DNA of 43,774 nucleotides from a bacterium. Lineage in GTDB: Bacteria; UBA10199; DSSB01. Below are positions 9,512-16,448 of this stretch, one piece after another. Under the pieces are notes generated by a model that was not told where the DNA came from, did no database searches, and saw only the letters and a list, made by a program, of their open reading frames with translations. Location of the stretch: contig DATEDP010000155.1 in assembly GCA_035281585.1 (NCBI GenBank), positions 1-43,774 of the forward strand, read 5' to 3'. The position numbers and the translations under genes were made by a program. Position 1 is the first letter of the stretch. Every line of letters begins with the position of its first letter.

Positions 9512-9889
9512 TTAGTGAGAGTGACCAGCAGCCCCCTTAGGTACCGTGAAGTTCACCGTCTTGGACTGTCCGGGAAAGACCTGATGGTTGGCATTCACCA
9601 AATCGATTCGTATCTTGTGCGGGCCCGGCGGCAAGCCGGCCAAGTCGATCGTATTGATGTTGCTGGCATCGGCCCACAACCAAGGCAGGTCGTCCACATT
9701 GACGTGGAGATGCCCGACCCGTGGCGAAACGTTGAGGGCCCCCTGCCCAAACACCGGGACGATATTGACGTTCTCGACCCGCCATTGGATCCATACAACA
9801 CCCTGAGCCAGCAGGTCGGGCAGTGGGGGGTTCACAGGGCCGGCTACCATGGCAACGGCGGCAAACAGCGATAATGTAATCCGTTTCAT
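9512..9889 (-). CDS. Small secreted protein, DUF6130-like
   Basis: The product has 125 residues with an ATG preceded by AAAGGAGCCAAGC. The signal peptide is followed by a compact beta-sandwich-like domain with the run VGHLHVNVDDLPWLWADAS, then AGLPPGPHKIRIDLVNANH and a C-terminal GHSH. I associate this pattern (H-x-H-x-x-x-D-D, N-T-I-D-L, P-P-G-P-H-K) with DUF6130, a small secreted family of unknown function. The three histidine clusters could bind a metal. Its neighbours are an exporter (convergent) and, upstream on the same strand, nnrS. It may belong to the nitrite/NO region, but nothing shows this directly. Confidence 0.75.
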   Translation of the reverse strand: MKRITLSLFAAVAMVAGPVNPPLPDLLAQGVVWIQWRVENVNIVPVFGQGALNVSPRVGHLHVNVDDLPWLWADASNINTIDLAGLPPGPHKIRIDLVNANHQVFPGQSKTVNFTVPKGAAGHSH

Positions 9890-9970
9890 GCTTGGCTCCT
9901 TTCAAGATGTCCCTTTTGATGGAGCCACAATTTTAACTTGGCTCCAAAAGAAAGCCAGTAGCGGTAAGAA

Positions 9971-11227
9971 TCAGGCCGACGTTGGCGGCTTCGGCCGAAA
10001 CAGAAACGGCAGGTAACGGTAGGCCCATACTCCAAAGGCGATGCACCAGAGTAAGCCGGCCCAGTAATTTCGCAACCAAAGGCTGTCGGAAGCTCCAAAA
10101 AAGACCGGGGTGAGGACCCGCCAAAGGGCGGCCCCCTGCATCAAGAGCAGCGCGACAAGAGTATAGCGGTCCGCCACGATCGGGGCCCCGCCGTGGCCGC
10201 GCACTACGCGGGTGCTGATCGCCAAGATCAGCGTCCCGAAGGCGCCGATGTAGAGAGCATGGAGGGCGGGAGTCCGCAAGATCGGATAGACTGCGGCCTC
10301 GCGGTGGGCCAGGTGGTAGCCCAATTCATACCCCGAAAACCCCAAGAAGACCAAAATCCAGAACAGCCCCAGAAAAAGGACGAAGAGGATCGGCGTTTCC
10401 TTCGCTTGCCATGGCTTCCAGCGCAGCCATTCCATCGCCAAGACCACCAAGAGGGCCAGGTTGATCGCCCAGGCTGCGTAGTGCTGCCGCGGCGTGTCCG
10501 CCCACAGGGTGACCAGAAAGATTCGGAGCAGGATGAGCGCGGTGACGACCGCCAAGGTATGAGCGCCTCGCCGGCCCTCGTAACCTGATATCACCCGCCC
10601 GGCAAAGAAGGGAACGATGCGGTAGGTGATGCCGACCACTAAAAGAAAGAGGTAACCGTAAGTTCCGAGCTCAATGCTGAGCGTGTAAAAGGTGAAGCTG
10701 CCCTCCGCTGCATAATAAGCGTAGGAAAGCAGAAGCCCGAGAGTGCCGAAACCGAGGGCGAGCAGCAGGAAGCGCGGCTGTTTGTCCTCGAGGCATTTCC
10801 CCGAGCGGAGGTAGGTCTTGACGAGGAAGCCTAGCAAAAAGAGATAGCTCAGGCCCTCCAATCCAGCCGCCGGCCACATCCAGGCTGGATCGCGGGTGGC
10901 TCCCAAAAAGAAGCAGATTTGTCCGCCAACCAACCCCATGCACCATGCCACAACGGCCCCGGCCGAAGGATGGGGCTGTCCAACGAAGCGAGGGAATGCG
11001 GTGAGGATAAAGCCGAAGACATAGAAGCCCATCACACCGAAGAGCATGACGTGGGAGTGATACTGGCTGGGGCCGACCCGAAAACCGAACCAGGGAATTT
11101 GATGGTCGAGCAGATGGAGCCAGCTAAACCAGATAGCCATCGACAAGACCGCATAGAGCGAGCCGCCCGCGAACAGCAGCCGGTACGGTTCCACTAGTAG
11201 GTTTTTAATGGATTTTTCGATCGCCAT
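9971..11227 (-). CDS. nnrS: NnrS-family haem-copper membrane protein (NO stress)
   Basis: The product has 418 residues in about 12 hydrophobic segments. The NnrS signature sits near the N-terminus: SQYHSHVMLFGVMGFYVFGF followed by ILTAFPRFVG; a second signature is R-I-V-P-F-F in the middle (GITYRIVPFFAGR). NnrS proteins bind haem and copper and relieve nitrosative stress by protecting iron centres from NO. The start MAIEKSIKNLL at 11227 is preferred because the upstream 31 codons run over a palindromic regulatory site and part of the divergent nirK promoter. The gene diverges from nirK, a producer of NO, which fits a detoxification role. AAGG precedes the ATG at an unusually short distance, so the start is not fully certain. 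Confidence 0.85.
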   Translation of the reverse strand: MAIEKSIKNLLVEPYRLLFAGGSLYAVLSMAIWFSWLHLLDHQIPWFGFRVGPSQYHSHVMLFGVMGFYVFGFILTAFPRFVGQPHPSAGAVVAWCMGLVGGQICFFLGATRDPAWMWPAAGLEGLSYLFLLGFLVKTYLRSGKCLEDKQPRFLLLALGFGTLGLLLSYAYYAAEGSFTFYTLSIELGTYGYLFLLVVGITYRIVPFFAGRVISGYEGRRGAHTLAVVTALILLRIFLVTLWADTPRQHYAAWAINLALLVVLAMEWLRWKPWQAKETPILFVLFLGLFWILVFLGFSGYELGYHLAHREAAVYPILRTPALHALYIGAFGTLILAISTRVVRGHGGAPIVADRYTLVALLLMQGAALWRVLTPVFFGASDSLWLRNYWAGLLWCIAFGVWAYRYLPFLFRPKPPTSA

Positions 11228-11266
11228 CCTTGTTTTTCGATTTAGCAGCTTGGGGCTCTTGCCCCT

Positions 11267-11280
11267 ATGATCTGGATCAT
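11267..11280. promoter_or_regulatory. FNR/DNR-type operator in nirK-nnrS divergent promoter
   Basis: The sequence ATGATCTGGATCAT is a perfect palindrome around two bases and matches the FNR-family core TGAT-N4-ATCA. It lies in the only gap between nnrS and nirK. A TATTGT hexamer at 11303-11308 would place a start site near 11315, about 41.5 bases from the palindrome centre, the geometry of class II FNR promoters. FNR, DNR and NnrR proteins of the CRP/FNR family often control nir and nnrS genes in response to low oxygen or NO. No regulator gene of that family is visible in the window. Confidence 0.7.
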
Positions 11281-11339
11281 ATCGGGAAAATGCCGGGAAT
11301 CGTATTGTTGAATACGTCATTCATAAGAAAGGACTCCTT

Positions 11340-12755
11340 ATGAGAAGACTTGCAATCCCCGCCCTATTTCTAGCCATCGGCTGGATTGCCGCCTGCACAG
11401 GTCCCGGCGATCTCGGTCCCCGTTACGGGACCGACTACGGCGCAGCTCCTTCGAAGGTCGGCGCCGATTTGCCGAAGGGGGATAGGTATTTCTTGGGAGG
11501 ATCGGTCGCGAAATTGCCCGAGGTGCCCATCGTCAACGCTTCGCCGGTGAAGGAAGTGCGCCTCGATGTCACCCACAAGGTGGTGGAACTGGACAATGGG
11601 GTGAAATTCCACGGCTGGACCTTCGGAGACGACATTCCGGGCCCCACCATCCGGGTCCGGCAAGGCGACAAGGTCAAGTTCACGCTCACCAACCGAAGCA
11701 CCGAGTCGGTGCAGCTGGTGCCACCGATGCCGCATTCCATCGATTTTCATTCCGCGATGGTCTCGCCCCAGGACAAGTACCGCTCGATCGATCCGGGCCA
11801 GACCCTCAGCTTCGAGTGGACTGCCAACTATCCCGGCGTCTTTATGTATCATTGCGCGACGCCGATGGTCCTCCAGCACCTGGCCGCGGGCATGTACGGG
11901 ATGGTGATCGTCGATCCCAAGGAAGGCTGGCCCGGGCGGGTGGACCGCGAATACGCGGTGGTTCAATCCGAATTCTACCTTCAGGACCAGCCGGGCACGG
12001 ACGGCGTCTACGAAATCGACATGGACAAGGTGGAGAAAAAGCAACCCAGCTACGTCACCTTCAACGGCCGAGTGAATCGCCACCTGACCGAAGGGCTCAA
12101 GGCCTCGCCCGGGGACCGGGTCCGGCTCTTCGTCCTCAACGTCGGGCCGAACGATACCTCGAGCTTCCATGTGATCGGCACCATCTTCGACAAGGTCTGG
12201 CTGGACGGCAATCCGGCAAATCAATGGCGCGGCTTGCAAACCGTCCTGCTCGGAGCCTCCAACGGCGCGGTCATCGAGTTCGTCATTCCCGAGGCCGGGA
12301 AATACGTCCTGGTCGACCATGAGTTCGCGGATGCCCACCACGGCGCCTTGGGGGCGATCGATGCCACTTCGGGCCAATCGCCGGCGCCGGCCGAGGCGCC
12401 GCCTCCGCCGTCCCCGCCCAAAGCGCCCGAAACGGCGCCAAGTCCCGCGCCGGCGGCCACCGCTCCCACTGGCTTGCAGGACATGCCCGGAGCCAAATTG
12501 TTCAAGACCAAGACTTGCTATACCTGCCACAGCATCGGGAAGGGCAAAATGACCGGCCCCGACCTCAAGGGCCTCTTCTCGCGTCGCGACGAGGCTTGGC
12601 TTCGCCAGTACATCCCGGATCCCACCACCATGACTCAGACCGATCCCATCGCGATGAAGCTCAAGGAGGAATACAAGACTCAGATGCCCAAGGTGCCGCT
12701 GACCGGCGAGGAACTGGATCAACTCCTCGCCTACTTGAAAGAGGCGACGAAATGA
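11340..12755 (+). CDS. nirK: Copper nitrite reductase lipoprotein with C-terminal cytochrome c domain
   Basis: The product has 471 residues with AAAGGA before the ATG. A lipobox (WIAAC) predicts a lipoprotein. Two cupredoxin domains carry the full copper set. Type 1 Cu: H132 (MPHSIDFH), C172, H180 and M185. Type 2 Cu: H137, H171 and H327. The catalytic pair are D135 and H277. The Cys-to-His spacing (8) resembles AniA-type class II NirK more than the Alcaligenes type. After a Pro/Ala linker (about 350-380), a haem c domain follows with CYTCH at 393-397 and M449 as likely axial ligand. The enzyme reduces nitrite to NO in the periplasm; the fused cytochrome probably supplies electrons. The gene ends inside the start of the next gene (ATGA). 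Confidence 0.95.
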   Translation: MRRLAIPALFLAIGWIAACTGPGDLGPRYGTDYGAAPSKVGADLPKGDRYFLGGSVAKLPEVPIVNASPVKEVRLDVTHKVVELDNGVKFHGWTFGDDIPGPTIRVRQGDKVKFTLTNRSTESVQLVPPMPHSIDFHSAMVSPQDKYRSIDPGQTLSFEWTANYPGVFMYHCATPMVLQHLAAGMYGMVIVDPKEGWPGRVDREYAVVQSEFYLQDQPGTDGVYEIDMDKVEKKQPSYVTFNGRVNRHLTEGLKASPGDRVRLFVLNVGPNDTSSFHVIGTIFDKVWLDGNPANQWRGLQTVLLGASNGAVIEFVIPEAGKYVLVDHEFADAHHGALGAIDATSGQSPAPAEAPPPPSPPKAPETAPSPAPAATAPTGLQDMPGAKLFKTKTCYTCHSIGKGKMTGPDLKGLFSRRDEAWLRQYIPDPTTMTQTDPIAMKLKEEYKTQMPKVPLTGEELDQLLAYLKEATK

Positions 12756-13177
12756 AAATGGCCCGATGGCTGTCGCTCTCCATGCTGGGGCTCGCGCTGT
12801 TTCCCCGCGTCGCAATGCCCTGCGGCCTCTGCCACGAAGACGACCGCTCCGCCGTCTATTCCTATGAAGCGGTGCAAAAGGCGAAGGCCGATCCCGCCCG
12901 CCTGGAATTCGCGGTTTTCAAGATCATCGGCCCTTTGCCGAAATCGACCGTGGAGCGGTTGACGCAATGGCTGAGCTCGCGGCCGGGCGTCGATCCCTCC
13001 ACCGTCAAGATTTCCGCCACCCAAAAATCGATGGGTCTCGTTTGGGAGCGGGCGCGCTCCAAGGACGCCATGCTCGCCGACCTCGCCCGGGATTTTCCCG
13101 AGCTGAAGGTTCATGCCCTCGTTTATGAGGATCAGCCCGATCCCTATGGCAGATCCCCTAATTCCCCGCAAAGATAG
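12752..13177 (+). CDS. Small secreted CxxCH protein with HMA-like fold, coupled to nirK
   Basis: The product has 141 residues. Its ATG overlaps the nirK stop as ATGA, so translation is probably coupled. A signal peptide of about 21 residues is followed at once by PCGLCHEDD (Cys24, Cys27, His28), a CxxCH motif that could attach haem c or bind a metal at the very N-terminus of the mature protein. The remainder (EFAVFKIIGPLPKSTVERL, then a Gly-Val-Asp loop and a beta strand with KISATQKSMGLVWE) follows the beta-alpha-beta-beta-alpha-beta order of heavy-metal-associated domains but lacks their usual MxCxxC. A role in copper or electron delivery to NirK is an inference from position. Its 3' end overlaps the next gene on the other strand by 34 bases. 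Confidence 0.8.
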   Translation: MKMARWLSLSMLGLALFPRVAMPCGLCHEDDRSAVYSYEAVQKAKADPARLEFAVFKIIGPLPKSTVERLTQWLSSRPGVDPSTVKISATQKSMGLVWERARSKDAMLADLARDFPELKVHALVYEDQPDPYGRSPNSPQR

Positions 13178-13524
13178 TTGAACGACTGGAAGGTCGTATG
13201 TCCAACTCCGGGTCGAAACTCATAGACCGGACTTTCATCGGCAAATAGCTGGGTTCCGCCCATGGGCTTTCCCGATTGCTCCATGGCGACGCAAGCCACC
13301 CATCCTTGAAAGTCGGCAAAGTGTATCCGGCACCGAGCCGCGCCGGCGGTGACATCGAGCCGGCCTTTGTCGTCGGAATTGGGGTACAGGAACGGCGTCA
13401 GCGGCTGATTCGCTTCGTCCCAGCATTCGAAGGTCGGAACCTTGGTCTTGTCGGCGTGCAAATTGGAATGGATTCCAAGCCCGAGAATGCCGAGGGCGAT
13501 AACCCCCATCACTAAGTATTTCAT
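13144..13524 (-). CDS. Small secreted hypothetical protein
   Basis: The product has 126 residues with an N-terminal hydrophobic segment (residues 5-17), which may be a signal peptide or an anchor. Cysteines at CWDE, RCRIHF, ACVAME and YLCGE could form two disulfides. I recognise no domain. Its 3' end overlaps the nirK-linked CxxCH gene by 34 bases on the opposite strand, which is plausible for convergent genes but makes the exact end of either gene worth checking. The Cys-rich gene lies 40 bases upstream on the same strand. Confidence 0.6.
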   Translation of the reverse strand: MKYLVMGVIALGILGLGIHSNLHADKTKVPTFECWDEANQPLTPFLYPNSDDKGRLDVTAGAARCRIHFADFQGWVACVAMEQSGKPMGGTQLFADESPVYEFRPGVGHTTFQSFNYLCGELGDLP

Positions 13525-13564
13525 TGAATTTTCCCCCTTACCTCGTTGGGCCTTCGGTCGTGGC

Positions 13565-14320
13565 TTATTTCCGCACGCAGCCAGTCAAAGGATCGCTCCC
13601 CTTCTTAGCCGGCTGGCACTTGGCCTTGGGGCCCAGAAGCTCCTGGCAGAAGCGATGATCGGGCATTTGCTCACAACCAAAGGCCGGTTCGCAAATTGCG
13701 GTGGTGCAGCTGAGGGCGTCGTCGGGACAGACCACGCTCTGGTACTGGCAGCCTTCGCCGGGATCGCATACTTCGGCCGTGCAGGCGTTGCCGTCGTCGC
13801 AAACCAGCTCCTCGCCGGCGGCGCAGATACCAAAAGCATCGCAAACCTCGACGCCATTGCAAAAATCGCCGTCCTCGCAGGAAGCTCCGGTTTCGGCAGC
13901 GCAGCTCGAGCTGCAGCAGTCCCCGTCGAGGAGGTTGCCGTCGTCGCAAGCTTCGCCGGCTTCCAAAATCCCATTGCCACAGATCGACACCTCCCCGCAG
14001 GACGGCTCCGCCGCCGCGTCGCAATCGGCCGGGCAATCCTCGTTTAGGTCGCAGATAAAATCGCCGCAAACGCTGTCAATGCAATCCTGAGGGCAGATGG
14101 CGGCGGTTTCGGTGGCATCGCAGTGCGAGTCGCCGCAATAACAATCCTCGGCGCAATTGGAGGCATCTTCGGAACAGGGATCGCAAAGGAAATCGCCGCA
14201 AATCCCGCATTCCACCGAGCAGGGAACGGCCTTGGCGGAGCTGGGTGCCAGAGCCAAGAGGAGGAATGAAAACACCGGGGCCAAGAGTTTCCCGAAAGTT
14301 CGAGCCTGATTATTTCCCAT
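13565..14320 (-). CDS. Secreted Cys-rich repeat protein (DUF4215-like)
   Basis: The product has 251 residues starting at MGNNQARTF, with GGGAGG before it; an ATG 15 bases upstream is less well placed. After a signal peptide, four or more Cys-rich units follow: repeated C-G-D-x2-C-(D)-x-n-C-x-x-D-C blocks, then CGNGILEAGEACDDGN, the pattern of DUF4215 or myxococcal Cys-rich repeats, and further blocks of CEDGDFCNG and CDDGNACTAEVC. Such proteins are exported and rich in disulfides; they are common in Myxococcota-like genomes, but their function is unknown. The product ends in a Lys-rich stretch with two Cys. It is followed closely by two other secreted proteins on the same strand. Confidence 0.75.
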   Translation of the reverse strand: MGNNQARTFGKLLAPVFSFLLLALAPSSAKAVPCSVECGICGDFLCDPCSEDASNCAEDCYCGDSHCDATETAAICPQDCIDSVCGDFICDLNEDCPADCDAAAEPSCGEVSICGNGILEAGEACDDGNLLDGDCCSSSCAAETGASCEDGDFCNGVEVCDAFGICAAGEELVCDDGNACTAEVCDPGEGCQYQSVVCPDDALSCTTAICEPAFGCEQMPDHRFCQELLGPKAKCQPAKKGSDPLTGCVRK

Positions 14321-14350
14321 ATCATCCTCCCTCATATTCCAGCCGATGGC

Positions 14351-14953
14351 TTAGTTGGTGTGGAGGAATTGGACGGGATTGGATCCGCCGTAGACGCACC
14401 ATTGCTTGGCGGTGCTGTCGGTCTTGCTGTCCTGATTAATGCCCGGGCTCACGGTGCCGAAATGGATTTGGTAAGCCTGGTCGACGTTGGCCCCGACGCC
14501 GGAAAATGGGTAAGTGGTAAAGGTCCAGTAGCCCCCGGTGACGTTCTGAAAAAGGTCGGAGGCGGGGCTATACTGGAATTCGTCGGTTCCTACGCCATGG
14601 TCGTCATAAAATGTCAGCATTTGCAGGCTGCCGAGCTCCTCGACGGAGGGCAGGCGCCAGCCAAGGGTGGATCCGATGGTAAATATATCACCCGGGTAGG
14701 CCTTGTGGATGCAGCCGTTGACCGCATTGGTCCAACTCACGTTGGAGGTCCCGCTGGGAGTCCTTTCCCAAATCAGCCCCGTCGTGCGGTCAAAGACCAG
14801 GTCTTGGGCGGCCCCGTAGAGGACGAAGCGTTGGGTGGGCTGCAGCAGCAAGGGCCAAGGTTTCAGCCCGCTTCCGGCCAGGGCCGAAGCTGCCCAAAAA
14901 ACGCAAAGGATTAGGCTAAAAAAAATAACCCGAACAGGCGATAGGTTTTTCAT
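14351..14953 (-). CDS. Secreted DUF1566-type protein
   Basis: The product has 200 residues starting at MKNLSPVRV, preceded by GGGGGGAAAT. A signal peptide ends near ALA-G. The body has the DUF1566 (Lcl C-terminal-like) pattern: DRTTGLIWERT, then a W-T-x-A region, GWRLPSVEELGSL, a YWTFTTYPF strand and a C-terminal CVYGG. These domains occur in extracellular proteins of deltaproteobacteria and others; their exact function is not known. The stop is 30 bases from the start of the Cys-rich gene, so a short operon of secreted proteins is plausible. Confidence 0.8.
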   Translation of the reverse strand: MKNLSPVRVIFFSLILCVFWAASALAGSGLKPWPLLLQPTQRFVLYGAAQDLVFDRTTGLIWERTPSGTSNVSWTNAVNGCIHKAYPGDIFTIGSTLGWRLPSVEELGSLQMLTFYDDHGVGTDEFQYSPASDLFQNVTGGYWTFTTYPFSGVGANVDQAYQIHFGTVSPGINQDSKTDSTAKQWCVYGGSNPVQFLHTN

Positions 14954-15063
14954 ATTTCCCCCCGGATGCAAAATTTTGGAAGAAACCGGCAGGGTTGTCG
15001 AGAGGCAAAAAAAAATTGTGCTCTGGCTCACGGTTTCTTAAGGGTCCCGTGCGAGGATTGCGG

Positions 15064-15090
15064 GCAGGAGAAACTCATTGCCTTCTCCTG
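15064..15090. terminator. Hairpin downstream of the LuxR-family gene
   Basis: An eight-base inverted repeat, CAGGAGAA and TTCTCCTG, is separated by about ten bases. It lies in the 150-base gap between the LuxR-type gene and the DUF1566 gene, both on the minus strand. No clear T-run follows on that strand, so this is at best a weak or Rho-assisted terminator, or a spurious palindrome. Confidence 0.3.
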
Positions 15091-15109
15091 TAGGTGGCGA
15101 GGTTTGTTT

Positions 15110-16234
15110 TCAGCTCTCGCGCTTCCATGGGGTGAGACCTTGCCAGCCTTCCAGGGGAAGTCCATAGGCAAGCAGCGCCGCCTGCAAACGCGAGCGCACG
15201 TCCAGTTTGCCGAAGAGGTGTCCCAAATGCGTGTGGATGGTATCCCGGGAAACGAAGAGCCGTTGCGCGATTTCGCGGTCGGAAAGTCCCCGCGCCAGCA
15301 GGCCGAGAACTTGGGATTCCGCCGCGGTCAGGCCGAAGCGCCGGGCCGTTTCTGCGAGCTGTGAAGCTAAAGGGAGTGAATCGGGGCGCTCGATCTCGGC
15401 GAAGACGAAAGGTTTTCCGGAGCGGGTTTTGGCCAAGCGAAGCGTGACCTGGATCGGTCGGGCATTTTCCCCGAAGAGAGTGACGGCGGGAGGTGGCGCT
15501 TCGCCGTTTTGCCCTTTCGCCAAATTTCCAAATTTCCGCACCGCCGCGAGGAGCTCTTTCGCGATCCGAAAACGGCCGCGGTCTTGGCATCCAACCATTT
15601 TCTCGGCATCCCGCGAGGCGCAGAGCACCTTGCCATCAATGTCGAAAGCCATCTTGGGACGTTTCTCCGAGTCCAGGCTTCCCTCCATGATGGAACAGGA
15701 TTCCTGCAAGGTATTCACGCGATCGATCCACCTAGCCAAGGACTTCAGCGGCGGCATCAGGCTCGCTGCCTTGAACAGCTCCTCCCGGCTAAAGCTGGGC
15801 TGCCGGTGGTTCCGGGCCAGCAAGAGATAAACGGAGCCCGGCTGGTAAGGAATGACATCGCTGAGATGGAGCAGGAGGTAATCATGGACGCCATGGCGTC
15901 GACCCACCTCGTGATAAACGGGATGTTTCAAGAATGCCCTATACTCCGGACATCGAGACGCTTGCAGGATCCCTTGGTTCGGCCTGTGAGTGGCCGCGAC
16001 CATGGGATCGTCGGGGTAAAATTGCTCCGCCCACATGCGCTGAGCTTCTTGGGCTTCCGGGTTCGCGATCAGGGGCCCCCGTTCGTCGGATCGAAAAGAA
16101 ACCAAAAAGCTGGTGTCGAAAAGATCATGGAAAGAAGAGAGGCTCTGGGCGTTGAAATCTTCCCATGAGGAAGCTTCATAGGCGGCCCGCAGGATGTTTC
16201 CCGCCGCTTTTTCCTGAAAATCTAAATTTCGCAT
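15110..16234 (-). CDS. LuxR-family transcription regulator
   Basis: The product has 374 residues. The C-terminal 302-361 region is a GerE/LuxR helix-turn-helix with LTAAESQVLGLLARGLSDRE, IAQRLFVSRDTIHTHL and KLDVRSR. The long N-terminal part lacks a receiver Asp pattern or an ATP-binding P-loop; it may be a GAF/PAS-like sensor domain, though I cannot assign it with confidence. Such proteins bind DNA as dimers and often control nearby genes. A seven-base perfect dyad lies between this gene and the divergent nitronate monooxygenase gene and is a candidate site. Confidence 0.85.
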   Translation of the reverse strand: MRNLDFQEKAAGNILRAAYEASSWEDFNAQSLSSFHDLFDTSFLVSFRSDERGPLIANPEAQEAQRMWAEQFYPDDPMVAATHRPNQGILQASRCPEYRAFLKHPVYHEVGRRHGVHDYLLLHLSDVIPYQPGSVYLLLARNHRQPSFSREELFKAASLMPPLKSLARWIDRVNTLQESCSIMEGSLDSEKRPKMAFDIDGKVLCASRDAEKMVGCQDRGRFRIAKELLAAVRKFGNLAKGQNGEAPPPAVTLFGENARPIQVTLRLAKTRSGKPFVFAEIERPDSLPLASQLAETARRFGLTAAESQVLGLLARGLSDREIAQRLFVSRDTIHTHLGHLFGKLDVRSRLQAALLAYGLPLEGWQGLTPWKRES

Positions 16235-16343
16235 CGCCCTCTCATCATTCGGAAGAATGCAGTGACGCGCTCAAGCATCGGTGGGAGTAAAATTTGTGGG
16301 GGTATCTTTCACGCGCCATCCAAGCCGAATCCTGAAAAGTTAT

Positions 16344-16362
16344 AGTAGCTCAATAAGCTACT
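16344..16362. promoter_or_regulatory. Dyad in the LuxR/NMO divergent gap, candidate operator
   Basis: AGTAGCT-CAATA-AGCTACT is a perfect seven-base inverted repeat with a five-base centre. It sits about 85 bases before the nitronate monooxygenase gene and about 110 bases before the LuxR-type gene on the other strand. Its symmetry would suit a dimeric LuxR-family protein, but no proof is available from sequence alone; a small RNA hairpin is an alternative. Confidence 0.35.
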
Positions 16363-16448
16363 GCCCTCCAAGTGAAAATCACCCATTTCGGTGACGTCGG
16401 CGAACGACTTGGACTGTATGTTTTCGATACGAAAAGCGGAGGTTTCCC

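Noticed and set aside
11370-12815. 481-codon open frame on the minus strand
   Set aside because: It is antisense to nirK, whose copper and haem ligands are all intact.
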